Below, one piece after another: positions 20,422 to 31,661 of a stretch of 64,000 nucleotides of DNA (position 1 is the first letter of the stretch; every line of letters begins with the position of its first letter). The position numbers and the translations under genes are program-made. A model generated the notes under the pieces. It was not told the origin of the DNA. It made no database searches and saw only the letters and a list, made by a program, of their open reading frames with translations. The stretch is taken from contig OZ025785.1 of assembly GCA_964019425.1 (NCBI GenBank), forward strand, positions 78,501 through 142,500, read 5' to 3'. The stretch comes from Flectonema sp. DT1601. Taxonomy: Eukaryota; Euglenozoa; Diplonemea; Diplonemida; Diplonemidae.

Positions 20422-22200
20422 TCAAAATATCTTCATACTCAATCGCACGGAAAAACTACAATCTTCCAATCCCTTGACATCTTTCTTAGTTAGTTTTGTA
20501 TTCCATAACAAATTACTTCCTGTTGTAGTCACTTTCCGAAACCCGGAAACATCAATTGAGGTAAGAGACTCACAGTTACTAATAAAGTTATTGCCAACAC
20601 TCGTAACTTCACTCAAGGAAGACAAATCCACGCTAGTCAGAGACTTTGAGTATTGCAAGAATCCATCTCCTATTTCAGTCAGCTTCATACCGGAAACATT
20701 GATGGAGGTTAGGGACTCACAGTCACTAATAAAGTAATTGCCAACACTCGTAACTTCACTCAAGGAAGACAAATCCACTCTAGTCAGAGACTCCGATTTT
20801 CGCAAGAATCCATTTCCTATTTTACTCAGCTTCTTCAAACCGCAAACATCGATGGAGGTGAGGGACTCACAGTGACTAATAAAGTAATTGCCAACACTCG
20901 TAACTTCACTCAAGGAAGACAAACCCACGCTAGTCAGAGACTTTGAATTATGCAAGAACCCATATCCTATTATAGTCAGCTTCTTCAAACCGGAAATATC
21001 GATGGAGGTGAGGGACTCACAGTGACTAATAAAGTAATTGCCAACACTCGTTACTTTCCTCAAGGAAGACAAATCCACGCTAGTCAGAGACTCCGATTTT
21101 TGCAAGAATCCATTTCCTATTTTAGTCAGCTTCTTCAAACCAGAAATATTGATGGAGGTGAGGGACTCACAGTTAATAATAAAGTGATCGTCAATGCTCG
21201 TTACTTTACTCAGACCGGATAGATTAACGTGAGTCAGAGACTGCAAGTTGTTCAAGAACTTGCTGGGGATGGCCGTCACATTGTGAAAAGAAGTGAAATC
21301 GATTGACGTCAGCGAGTCACAACTGTCTGACAGAAACTCTTGCTCAAAAGCAGTGCAACGGCCGCAGTTGGTGAATGACAACCGACGGATAGAAGACGGA
21401 AGCATCTCAATACAATCACTAGAAAGGGTGCCTTCATCGTCGATATATTCTGAGGCATCGAAGACACACAACATGTCGGGATTTTGTGTGAACAAAATGT
21501 CAATTCGAGTACGAAAATGTGAAGTTTTCAACTCCTCCGCAGTCACAAGTCCAGGCCTCTTGTATGTTCTTTTCATAGTACCCCAGTTGTTCGAATCTTC
21601 CAGCTCACGGAGGATCTCGGCACCCCATGAGGTGTTGTCAAATTGGGATTTGACTTCTTCCTTCGACGAGTCTGAGAGTCTCGGCCAGTCCAGCAGCAGA
21701 AAGAGTTCCTTCCTGAGTTGGGCTGGGACACCCTCTTCTGTTTCACCCATGCCCAAGTAACCAGTTTGAAGTGTGTTGAAATACTCATCCTCGTTCAGCA
21801 GCCGAGGGAAGCAGGTGGACGAGAATACATTCCTCAGGTCATCTTCGACCAACTCCAACTTCCCCTCCCCCTTGAGATCAGCTTTAACAAACCCGATATC
21901 GGCACACTTCATGTCAGGATGCAAGGAAAGGGTTCCCAGTAATCGCGAGCTTCCTTCCACCAACTTCGCCGACTCCTTCTCCCTCGCCACCCAGTGTACT
22001 TCCTTGTACGTCGTCAATTCAGTCGCAGCCTCAGCATCCGTCATTCCAACCATGATCTCCTCCGACGATCTGAGAACTTCTGAAAAGCTGTCCATCAGCG
22101 CCCCCGACTCCTCCTTCCGACTCACCATTTCCACGAGCAGCTTCGCCATGAACCTCTGATGGCTCCTCAAAACAGAGGACAGGGAATCGACAGTTGTCAT
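20422..22200 (-). CDS. LRR family gene 3 (5 double repeats)
   Basis: The start is the ATG at 22200 (MTTVDSLSSV), aligned with all paralogues. An in-frame ATG at 22341 would add 47 residues of leader sequence not conserved in the family. The protein is 592 aa: shared N-terminal domain, then five 50-aa double repeats, then a different C-terminus (VKGLEDCSFSVRLSMKIF). Its 3' flank matches neither type A nor type B, so the gene end was probably replaced. One repeat (around 20680) has lost a codon, giving SGMKLT instead of SGLKKLT. The region where the others read YKWPRYERVV is shortened to YKRPGLV, as in the gene at 23420. Confidence 0.8.
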   Translation of the reverse strand: MTTVDSLSSVLRSHQRFMAKLLVEMVSRKEESGALMDSFSEVLRSSEEIMVGMTDAEAATELTTYKEVHWVAREKESAKLVEGSSRLLGTLSLHPDMKCADIGFVKADLKGEGKLELVEDDLRNVFSSTCFPRLLNEDEYFNTLQTGYLGMGETEEGVPAQLRKELFLLLDWPRLSDSSKEEVKSQFDNTSWGAEILRELEDSNNWGTMKRTYKRPGLVTAEELKTSHFRTRIDILFTQNPDMLCVFDASEYIDDEGTLSSDCIEMLPSSIRRLSFTNCGRCTAFEQEFLSDSCDSLTSIDFTSFHNVTAIPSKFLNNLQSLTHVNLSGLSKVTSIDDHFIINCESLTSINISGLKKLTKIGNGFLQKSESLTSVDLSSLRKVTSVGNYFISHCESLTSIDISGLKKLTIIGYGFLHNSKSLTSVGLSSLSEVTSVGNYFISHCESLTSIDVCGLKKLSKIGNGFLRKSESLTRVDLSSLSEVTSVGNYFISDCESLTSINVSGMKLTEIGDGFLQYSKSLTSVDLSSLSEVTSVGNNFISNCESLTSIDVSGFRKVTTTGSNLLWNTKLTKKDVKGLEDCSFSVRLSMKIF

Positions 22201-23419
22201 TATTTTTAACTGGATGAGTTTCTGGTGATGAAGAATTAATTCAAAAGATACGTAACTACAATTCAAGAATGAAGGAAACTGCTGCGAGTCAACTTCACAT
22301 TTGTCTGGAAACCACCTGAAGAATTTCAGAGTGCGATTCAACTCAAGAACTTATTCTCAACGATAATAATAAAAAGAATTAAGACCTTCAAATAAAACAA
22401 AACGTTAGATCAAATTTAAATAAACAAAAGAGTCCAAGAACTACTAGGTATTAACCAGTTAGTCTCATAGAGAATATAGCAGCTCTCAATAACTGTAACA
22501 ACTAACATTACATTGTAATCGGAGGAGGTATTAATAAAATAGGTCACGAAGTGATCTTATCGGTAAAAAGAATCGGCCAACTTCACTTTTATACTTTTTC
22601 TACTCACACTTTTGTGTTGTTGTTTCTGCGCAACCATAACAATATCCTTATGAAGGATTAGGTTAGTTATTCTGCCCACAATTGTCTTTACAACCGAACA
22701 GCGGGTTTCAAAAAAAAAAAGAAAACTACAGTTCGAAATGATGAGTTGCCAGACCATCTTTGTTTGACAACTGACAATGTAATTAGTAAGTATTAATGGT
22801 TATCAGTCAATTAAAAAAGTCAATCAAATACATGAATTAGTAGAACAACAAACAAATAGTGGTTGGGTTTGAGGATAAAATTAAGATATCTTTCTCAGGA
22901 CCATTCCCCTCTTCAGTAAAGAGAGCAAGGGGGACACTGCGGTGCCAGGCAAATAGTTACAAAAACACAATTGTTCTGCTGTTCCATAAAACACTTGCGG
23001 AATACGTAGTTTCAGGAAGAATACGAAAAAATTAATATCAAAGAACTCGGCAGCGGAAATTACTTGTAGTTGATGGAGGGTGAAGCAACTTGATACCGTA
23101 ATTAAATATAAATTAATTTAGCTTATCTACGGCGAGGAACAGTTCCTTCATCTACCTTGTCAAAGTGTCACTGTTGGGTAAGGATTGTAATTGTATTGGA
23201 GAAGTCAAACACAACCTTTAACCATCCAGTTCAGGACTTTGGTGTTTTCTTCTTTTTCACTTCTGCTTACACCCGACTTGTTCCTCCAAATAGCTGAAAT
23301 CAATTCCGTTTAAATAAATATGATCCACAACAATGCTTACATCCCCAAAAAGATATTAACACCCCAGTCAAGGAATATAATTACTTACTAATGGCTCAAG
23401 GTAATTATATCCGATTGTT
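22201..23419. other. Intergenic with shared fragments
   Basis: It contains a short copy of the LRR 5' flank (22201-22270), a 57-bp repeat (22876-22932, matching 15295-15360) and a 3'-flank segment at about 23131-23270 that matches 16141-16265 (GGAACAGTTCCTTCATCTAC). No gene is seen. Confidence 0.5.
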
Positions 23420-24903
23420 TCAAAACCGCTCCTTTAAAATCATTCCAACGACATCACTGCAATCTTCCAATCCCTTGAAATCTTTCTCAGTCAGTTTCGT
23501 TTTCCATAAGAATCCATTTCCTATTATAGTCAGCTTCTTCAAACCAGAAACATCGATGTAGGTGAGGGACTCACAGTTACCAATAAAGCAACGGCTAACG
23601 CTCGTAACTTCACTCAAGGAAGACAAATCCACGCTAGTAAGAGACTTTGAATTATGCAAGAATCCGTATCCTATTGTAGTCAGCTTCTTCAAACCGGAAA
23701 GATCGATGGAGGTGAGGGACTCACAGTTTCTAACAAACTCATTGCCAATGCTGGTTACTTCACTCAAGGAAGACAAATCCACGCTAGTCAGAGACCTTGT
23801 ACTATGCAAGAATCCATATCCTATTGTAGTCAACTTCTGAAAACCGGAAACATCGATGGAGGTGAGGGACTCACAGTTTTTACTAAAGTCATCGCCAACA
23901 CTCGTTACTTTACTCAGACCGGATAAATTAACGTGAGTCAGAGACTTCGAGTTATTCAAGAACTTGCTGGGGATGGCCGTCACATTGTGCAAAGAAGTGA
24001 AATCGATTGACGTCAGCGAGTCACAACTGTCTGACAGGAACTCTTGCTCAAATGCAGTGCAAAGGCTGCAGTTGGTGAATGACAACCGACGGATGCAAGA
24101 CGGAAGCATCTCAACACAATCACTAGAAAGGGTGCCTTCATCGTCGATATATTCTGAGGCATCGAAGACACACAACATGTCAGGATTTTGTGTGAACAAA
24201 ATGTCAATTCGAGTACGAAAATGTGAAGTTTTCAACTCCTCCGCAGTCACAAGTCCAGGCCTCTTGTATGTTCTTTTCACAGTACCCCAGTTGTTCGAAT
24301 CTTCCAGCTCACGGAGGATCTCGGCACCCCATGAGGTGTTGTCAAATTGGGATTTGACTTCTTCCTTCGAAGAGTTGGAGAGTCTCGGCCAGTCCAGCAG
24401 CAGAAAGAGTTCCTTCCTGAGTTGGGCTGGGACACCCTCTTCTGTTTCACCCATGCCCAAGTAACCAATTTGAAGTGTGTTGAAATACTCATCCTCGTTC
24501 AGCAGCCGAGGGAAGCAGGTGGACGAGAATACATTCCTCAGGTCATCTTCGACCAATTCCAACTTCCCGTCCCCCTTGAGATCAGCTTTAACAAACCCGA
24601 TATCGGCACACTTCATGTCAGGATGCAAGGAAAGGGTTCCCAGTAATCGCGAGCTTCCTTCCACCAGCTTCGTCGACTCCTTCTCCCTCGCCACCCGGTG
24701 TACTTCCTTGTACGTCGTCAATTCAGTCGCAGCCTCAGCATCCGTCATTCCAACCATGATCTCCTCCGACGATCTGAGAACTTCTGAAAAGCTGTCCATC
24801 AGCGCCCCCGACTCCTCCTTCCGACTCACCACTTCCACCAGCAGCTTCGCCATGAACCTCTGATGGCTCCTCAAAACAGAGGACAGGGAATCGACAGTTG
24901 CTA
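23420..24903 (-). pseudogene. LRR family gene 4 (3 double repeats), start codon lost
   Basis: Alignment with the paralogues puts the expected start at 24903, but the codon there is ATA (ATAGCAACTGTC) instead of ATG. The frame is open from there. The first ATG is in RFMAKLL (about 24853), which would remove 17 residues of the conserved N-terminus. At the other end the stop comes five codons early (KERF, then TGA where others read CGA). Otherwise it keeps the N-terminal domain and three double repeats and is a type B member. It may be translated from the internal Met or be newly dead. Confidence 0.7.
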
Positions 24904-25830
24904 TTATTTTTAACTGGATGAGTTTCTGGTGATGAAGAATTAATTCAAAAGATACGTAACTTCAATTCAAGAATGAAGGAAACTGCTTGTATTCATTAGA
25001 CAAACGATTCCACATATTCTTACATCAATCATCTGGAGAAGGTTTACTCAGAGGAGAATGTGGATGGGCTTCACTCTATTATCGCAGACCATCTTTATAT
25101 GAAGCAAACCCGCTTTCTGCGAGAATTACAACAAATATTCCTCGAAGAGCATCAAACACTAGAACCCGACAATAATGAACATAAGCCCTCCCCAGAAGGC
25201 ATGATATTATGATTCACTATGAAAGAGTAAACAATGGACAACGGGATGTTCTTGTTGATAGACTCTGTGGGCTCCCTGTGAAAATAAATTCATTCTAAGC
25301 AAGCAAAAAACAAACAACACTAAAGTAAGTAAAGAATACATCAACGGTTACGTTCTCTCTTTTTATTTTTTTCAGAAACAACAATCAAGACATAATGTAA
25401 ATCTGAAAGGAAAGGAATGACATCAACGATAAATAAATACTTAGATACAATCTGGTAACCGTTCACTTAATAGTTGACATCATTCGAATGGTGTTTTTGA
25501 CTCAAATTACATTTGACACCGTCAAATTGTATTTATCGCAAATTAAAAAAAGAATGTACAAATAAAAATAAGCTTCAGATAAAATACACCTTACAGTGAA
25601 AGTGGTTACGAAGAACTGAAATACCTATAAGAGACTACTTCTTAGAAGCCGCTAGGTAACCTCTACTGGTAGACACTAAGCGAGTTACCGAAGCTAGAAT
25701 ATGAGATTATTATAAAATAGTTCACTACATTGGAAAAGAAAAAGAGAAAAAACCACAACTGTTTCGGATGTTGATTCGGATGTTCATTTTACACTAGCGC
25801 TCGTCGTCGTTAACATTTTAGTTGAAGTTA
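24904..25830. other. Composite intergenic: captured fragment, helicase leader copy, type A 3' flank
   Basis: Three pieces are joined here. Positions 25020-25200 match 34525-34693 on the same strand. Positions 25273-25480 copy the helicase 5' flank (8752-8960). Positions 25540-25830 copy the type A LRR 3' flank (11335-11616). The last two are adjacent here but are 2.4 kb apart at 8.9-11.3 kb, where the piggyBac element lies between them. Confidence 0.75.
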
Positions 25831-27251
25831 TTATTTAGGAAATTCTTTTTTAACAACAGCACTGCAACCTTCCAATCCCTTAACACCTTTTTTAGTTAGT
25901 TTTGTATCCATTAAGAATCCATATCCTATTGCAGTCACTTTCTTCAAACCGGAAACATCGATGGAGGTGAGGGACTCACAGTGACTAATAAATTGATCGC
26001 CAACACTCGTAACTTCACTCAAGGAAGACAAATCTACGCTAGTCAGACACTTTGAATTATGCAAGAACCAATTTCCTATTGTAGTCAGCTTCTTCAAACC
26101 TGAAACATCGATGGAGGTGAGGGACTCACAGTTACTAATAAAGCGATCGCCAACACTCGTAACTTCACTCAAGGAAGACAAATCCACGCTAGTCAGACAC
26201 TTTGAATTATGCAAGAAACAATTTCCTATTGTAGTCAGCTTCTTCAAACCTGAAACATCGATGGAGGTGAGGGACTCACAGTTACTAATAAAGTGATCGC
26301 CAACACTCGTAACTTCACTCAAGGAAGACAAATCCACGCTAGTCAGACACTTTGAAGTACTCAAGAAACAATTTCCTATTGTAGTCAGCTTCTTCAAACC
26401 GGAAACATCGATGGAGGTGAGGGACTCACAGTTTCTAACAAAGTCGTAGCCAATGCTGGTTACTTTACTCAGACAGGATAAATTAACGTGAGTCAGAGAC
26501 TTCAAGTTGTTCAAGAACTTGCTGGGGATGGCCGTCACATTGTGAAAAGAAGTGAAATCGATTGACGTCAGCGAGTCACAACCGTCTGACAGGAACTCTT
26601 GCTCAAATGCAGTGCAACGGCTGCAGTTGGTGAATGACAACCGACGGATAGAAGACGGAAGCATCTTAACACAATCACCAGAAAGGGTGCCTTCATCGTC
26701 GATATATTCTGAGGCATCGAGGACACACAACATGTCGGGATTTTGTGTGAACAAATTGTCAATTCGAGTACGAAGATGTGAAGTTCTCAACTCCTCCGCA
26801 GTCACAACACGTTCATACCTAGGCCATTTGTGGAGAAGGAGTCGGCGAAGTTGGTGGAAGGAAGCTCGCGATTACTGGGAACCCTTTCCTTGCATCCTGA
26901 CATGAAGTGTGCCGATTTCGGGTTTGTTAAAGCTGATCTCAAGGGGGACGGGAAGTTGGAGCCGGTCGAAGATGACCTGAGGAATGTATTCTCGTCCACC
27001 TGCTTCCCTCGGCTGCTGAACGAGGATGAGTATTTCGAGACAGTTCGAATTGGTTACTTGAGCCTGACTACTTCAGAGGATGGTGTCTCACCCCAACTCA
27101 GGAAGGAACTCTTCCTGTTGCTGGACTGGCCGAGACTCTCCTCCTCGGGGAAGGAAAAAGTAAAATCCGAATTTGACAACACCTCATGGGGTGCCGAGAT
27201 CCTCCGTGAGCTGGAAGATTCGAACAACTTGGGTACTGTGACAGTTGCCAT
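25831..27251 (-). pseudogene. LRR family gene 5, N-terminal part inverted
   Basis: The minus strand carries four double repeats, the second half of the N-terminal domain and a type A C-terminus (CSAVVKKEFPK). At about 26826 the frame is replaced by about 415 bp (26826-27240) in which the first half of the N-terminal domain (from EKESAKLVEG to NNLGTV) reads on the plus strand. After that the minus-strand start (ATGGCAACTGT at 27251) and the normal 5' flank resume. About 70 codons after the start are missing. This is an inversion with deletion, and no full-length protein can be made. The inverted part belongs to the sequence variant with LSLTTSEDGVS, shared with the gene at 55226. Confidence 0.85.
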
Positions 27252-29042
27252 TATTTTTAAACTGGATGAGTTTCTGGTGATGAAGAATTAATTCAAAGGA
27301 TACGTAACTTCAATTCAAGAACGTAATTCACATGATAACTGACACCAGAGAACAATCATCGCTACTCACTATGACTGCGGAATTAATTAATTTAAATACT
27401 TGTATTGCGTGTACTTCATGGAGGGGTGAAACTTTCACAATGTAAAAACAATAACAACTTTAGGTATTAATACAAAAACTAATATCAAAGTATTCGATTG
27501 AATAGTTGTTAATAAAAGAAAAAGTTCGTTGTCTCATTGACCAGAAGACGTTGTCGAATCTGGTAATTCAGGGACCACGTACTATCAGGTTGAGAGTCCA
27601 ATCCGTTACAACTTACACTTAAATAAAATAAAAAGAACAAAACAGTTCGTATTACAGGACTAGTTAGTAGTACACTGCTAGCGGCGTACTCTTGCGTGGA
27701 GGGAGTTAATTGATTTCGAGTGAGCTCATATTGTGAAAACAAAAAGTTATAAAAACACAATTGTTCTGCTGTTCCATAAGCCACTTGCGGAATACGTAGT
27801 TTCAGGAGCCTTAATCTTATACTACTTGTCCCTCTTAGGTCTTCATCAGTAAGTTCTGACGGACTTCACTCCAGTTCTTCAGAATCAGACATTGACAAAT
27901 ATGATTTCGCCAAGACGGGCTGGTATATACTTGGTTTTGATCAGCTGAGTTCCATGTAATGTAAAAACAATAACAACTTTAGGTATTAAAACAAAAAGAA
28001 TCGGCACCTCACTAAATAATTCTCACACTTTGTTTTTCTTTGTGCGCAACCGGACCCCTTAATATTTAAACACTTCCCTAATTTCTTTTAGGAACGCACG
28101 TCAACACCGCAACGGACCTCCACCAGAGTTTCCCCGGCTTCGTCCTATCCAGGCATAGTTCACCATCTTTCGGGTCCCAATAAGTGTACTTTACCTCAAA
28201 TCCTTTTCCAATAAATCGGGATCGGGCTGTGCTACACCCCCAGGGGTTGGCACATAAAGACCCTTTCAGTGCGGCTAATGGGTTTGACACCCTAAACCTT
28301 TGCACACGCGTTAGCATATAAGATTGTTAGTCATATAATCCAACGTTACTGTATATTATGAGTGCTCTAGGGAGGGTAACTCACAGTAACAGAGGACCCA
28401 ATCCGTAGCCACATCCGAAGACTTGACATGGATTGTTGAAGTAGCATCGACTGAAAGATTAATAAATACCAATCTCCAGCTTTCCGCCTCGCAGCAGCTT
28501 ATTAAACTATCGAACTAAAATTAAACAAAACAAAAATAAAAATAAAAATAAAAATCAACAAAATTAAAACATGATAAAACAATTACTGATAAACTACTAA
28601 AGCACTCGGAGAGCATTAAATAATAACGCTAGGTTGGCAGCAGCCCTTATTTTTTGAATATATATCGCAAATTAAAATAAGATTGTAAAAACAAAAATAA
28701 CAATCAACAGAAAACGTTTTAGTATCTGTTAATGCAGAGAATGACTAAAGTTATCAGTTATACTCCTCCCAGCCATATGTTAGTTCGGAGGAGTCTTCAG
28801 ATAAAATACACCTTACAGTGAAAGTGGTTACGAAGAACTGAAATACCTATAAGAGACTACTTCTTAGAAGCCGCTAGGTAACCTCTACTGGTAGACACTA
28901 AGCGAGTTACCGAAGCTAGAATATGAGATTATTATAAAATAGTTCACTACATTGAAAAAAGAACAAGAAAAAAAAACACAACTGTTTCGGATGATCCATT
29001 TTACACTAGCGCTCGCCGTTGTTAACACTTTAGTTGAAGTTA
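27252..29042. repeat. Duplicated intergenic block, copy 1 (matches 50015-51756)
   Basis: The whole block is almost identical to 50015-51756. It contains the LRR 5' flank, an LSU rRNA fragment, a TAAAAA simple-repeat run (about 28520-28555) and the type A 3' flank. A 91-codon open frame at 27509-27784 is conserved between the copies, but the copies are nearly identical at every site, so this says nothing about coding. Confidence 0.88.
28096..28310 (-). rRNA. Large-subunit rRNA fragment (pseudo), copy 1
   Basis: Read on the minus strand this is a piece of eukaryotic LSU (28S) rRNA. It contains TTGGGACCCGAAAGATGGTG, then AACTATGCCTG, GAAGCCGGGGAAACTCTGG and TGGAGGTCCG, ending at TTGACGTGC. Upstream, GTCAAACCCATTAGCCGC and CCGATCCCGATTTATTGG match the preceding region in order. 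It covers only ~215 nt of the molecule with no rDNA on either side, so it is an inserted fragment, not a working gene. The same insert sits at 50811-51027. Confidence 0.88.
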
Positions 29043-31661
29043 TTATTTAGGAAATACTTTTTTAACAACAGCACTGCAACCTTCCAATCCCTTAACACTT
29101 TTCTTAGTTAGTTTTGTACCTATTAAGAATCCATATCCTATTGCAGTCACTTTCTTCAAACCGGTAATATCGATGGAGGCGAGGGACTCATTTTTAGTTA
29201 GTTTTGTTTCATACAAGAATCCATCTCCTATTTCAGTCACTTTCCTCAAACCGGAAACATCGATGTAGGTGAGGGACTCACAGTTACTAATAAAGACATC
29301 GCCAATACTCGTTACTTCACTAAAGGAAGACAAATCCACGCTAGTCAGAGACTTTGAATTACGCAAGAATCCACTTCCTATTTCAGTCAGCTTCTTCAAA
29401 CCGGAAACATCGATGGAGGTGAGGGACTCACAGAAACTAATAAAGTGATCGCCAACATTCGTAACTTCACTCAAGGAAGACAAATCCACGCTAGTCAGAG
29501 ACTTTGAATTACGCAAGAATCCACTTCCTATTTCAGTCAGCTTCTTCAAACCGGAAACATCGATGGAGGTGAGGGACTCACAGTAACCAATAAAGTGATC
29601 GCCAACACTCGTTACTTCACTCAAGGAAGACAAATCCACGCTAGTCAGAGACTTTGAACTATGCAAGAATCCACGTCCTATTTCAGTCAGCTTCTTCAAA
29701 CCGGAAACATCGATGGAGGTGAGGGACTCACAGTAACCAATAAAGTGATCGCCAATACTCGTTACTTCACTCAAGGAAGACAAATCCACGGTCAGAGACT
29801 TTGAACTATGCAAGAATCCACGTCCTATTTCAGTCAGCTTCTTCAAACCGGAAACATCGATGGAGGTGAGGGACTCACAGTAACCAATAAAGTGATCGCC
29901 AATACTCGTAACTTCACTCAAGGAAGACAAATCCACGCTAGTCAGAGACTTTGAATTATGCAAGAATCCATCTCCAATTTTAGTCAGCTTCTTCAAACCG
30001 GAAACATCGATGGAGGTGAGGGACTCACAGCGACTAATAAAGACATCGCCAATACTCGTAACTTCACTCAAGGAAGACAAATCCACGCTAGTCAGAGACT
30101 TTGAATTATTCAAGAATCCATTTCCTATTTCAGTCAGCTTCTTCAAACCGGAAACATCGATGGAGGTGAGAGACTCACAGTTATTAATAAAGTGATCGCC
30201 AACACTCGTAACTTCACTCAAGGAAGACAAATCCACGCTAGTCAGAGACTTTGAATTACGCAAGAATCCATTTCCTATTTCAGTCAGCTTCTTCAAACCG
30301 GAAACATCGATGGAGGTGAGGGACTCACAGTAACCAATAAAGTGATCGCCAATACTCGTAACTTCACTCAAGGAAGACAAATCCACGCTAGTCAGAGACT
30401 TTGAATAATGCAAGAATCCATATCCTATTTCAGTCAGCTTCTTCAAACCGGAAACATCGATGGAGGTGAGAGACTCACAGTTATTAATAAAGTGATCGCC
30501 AACACTCGTAACTTCACTCAAGGAAGACACATCCACGCTAGTCAGACACTTTGAGTATCGCAAGAATCCACTTCCTATTGCAGTCAGCTTCTGAAAACCG
30601 GAAACATCGATGGAGGTGAGGGACTTACAGTTACTAATAAAGTCATCGCCAACACTCGTTACTTCACTCAGACCGGATAAATTAACGTGAGTCAGAGACT
30701 TCGAGTTGTTCAAGAACTTGCTGGGGATGGCCGTCACATTGTGAAAAGTAGTGAAATCGATTGACGTCAGCGAGTCACAACTGTCTGACAGAAACTCTTG
30801 CTCAAAAGCAGTGCAACGGCTGCAGTTGGTGAATGACAACCGACGGATAGAAGACGGAAGCATCTCAACACAATCACTAGAAAGGGTGCCTTCATCGTCG
30901 ATATATTCTGAGGAATCGAAGACACACAACATGTCGGGATTTTGTGCGAACAAAATGTCAATTCGAGTACGAATATGTGAAGTTCTCAACTCCTCCGCAG
31001 TCACAACACGTTCAGGCCATTTGTATGTTCTTTTCACAGTACCCCAGTTGTTCGAATCTTCCAGCTCACGGAGGATCTCAGCACCCCATGAGGTGTTGTC
31101 AAATTGGGATTTGACTTCTTCCTTCGACGAGTGGGAGAGTCTCGGCCAGTCCAGCAGCAAGAAGAGTTCCTTCCTGAGTTGGGCTGAGACACCATCCTCT
31201 GTTTCACCCATGCCCAAGTAACCAATTCGAACTGTCTCGAAATACTCATCCTCGTTCAGCAGCCGAGGGAAGCAGGTGGACGAGAATACATTCCTCAGGT
31301 CATCTTCGACCAACTCCAACTTCCCGTCCCCCTTGAGATCAGCTTTAACAAACCCGATATCGTCACACTTCATGTCAGGATGCAAGGAAAGGGTTCCCAG
31401 TAATCGCGAGCTTCCTTCCACCAGCTTCGCCGACTCCTTCTCCCTCGCCACCCGGTGTACTTCCTTGTACGTCGTCAATTCAGTCACAGCCTCAGCATCC
31501 GTCATTCCAACCATGATCTCCTCCGACGATCTGAGAACGTCAGAAAAGCTGTCCATCAGCGCCCCCGACTCCTCCTTCCGACTCACCATTTCCACCAGCA
31601 GCTTCGCCATGAACCTCTGATGGCTCCTCAAAACAGAGGACAGGGAATCGATAGTTGTCAT
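29043..31661 (-). CDS. LRR family gene 6 (10 double repeats)
   Basis: This 872-aa protein has the shared N-terminal domain in the ETVRIGYLGMGETEDGVS variant, ten 50-aa double repeats, an extra repeat with degenerate spacing near the end and the type A C-terminus (CSAVVKKVFPK). One repeat (near 29790) has lost two residues (SLTVDLSS instead of SLTSVDLSS), an in-frame 6-bp deletion that breaks the strict 150-bp period. Neighbouring units, for example around 29580-29900, are almost identical in DNA. Intact and intracellular by prediction. Closest relative: the frameshifted gene at 51757-54137. Confidence 0.85.
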   Translation of the reverse strand: MTTIDSLSSVLRSHQRFMAKLLVEMVSRKEESGALMDSFSDVLRSSEEIMVGMTDAEAVTELTTYKEVHRVAREKESAKLVEGSSRLLGTLSLHPDMKCDDIGFVKADLKGDGKLELVEDDLRNVFSSTCFPRLLNEDEYFETVRIGYLGMGETEDGVSAQLRKELFLLLDWPRLSHSSKEEVKSQFDNTSWGAEILRELEDSNNWGTVKRTYKWPERVVTAEELRTSHIRTRIDILFAQNPDMLCVFDSSEYIDDEGTLSSDCVEMLPSSIRRLSFTNCSRCTAFEQEFLSDSCDSLTSIDFTTFHNVTAIPSKFLNNSKSLTHVNLSGLSEVTSVGDDFISNCKSLTSIDVSGFQKLTAIGSGFLRYSKCLTSVDVSSLSEVTSVGDHFINNCESLTSIDVSGLKKLTEIGYGFLHYSKSLTSVDLSSLSEVTSIGDHFIGYCESLTSIDVSGLKKLTEIGNGFLRNSKSLTSVDLSSLSEVTSVGDHFINNCESLTSIDVSGLKKLTEIGNGFLNNSKSLTSVDLSSLSEVTSIGDVFISRCESLTSIDVSGLKKLTKIGDGFLHNSKSLTSVDLSSLSEVTSIGDHFIGYCESLTSIDVSGLKKLTEIGRGFLHSSKSLTVDLSSLSEVTSIGDHFIGYCESLTSIDVSGLKKLTEIGRGFLHSSKSLTSVDLSSLSEVTSVGDHFIGYCESLTSIDVSGLKKLTEIGSGFLRNSKSLTSVDLSSLSEVTNVGDHFISFCESLTSIDVSGLKKLTEIGSGFLRNSKSLTSVDLSSFSEVTSIGDVFISNCESLTYIDVSGLRKVTEIGDGFLYETKLTKNESLASIDITGLKKVTAIGYGFLIGTKLTKKSVKGLEGCSAVVKKVFPK

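Noticed and set aside
27509-27784. A 91-aa minus-strand frame repeated identically at 50224-50499
   Set aside because: The two spacers are near-identical everywhere, so conservation is due to recent duplication. The frame starts inside spacer sequence and matches no family.
28078-28317. A 79-aa minus-strand frame containing LCLDRTKPGKLWWRSV
   Set aside because: It is a translation of the LSU rRNA fragment, not a protein gene.
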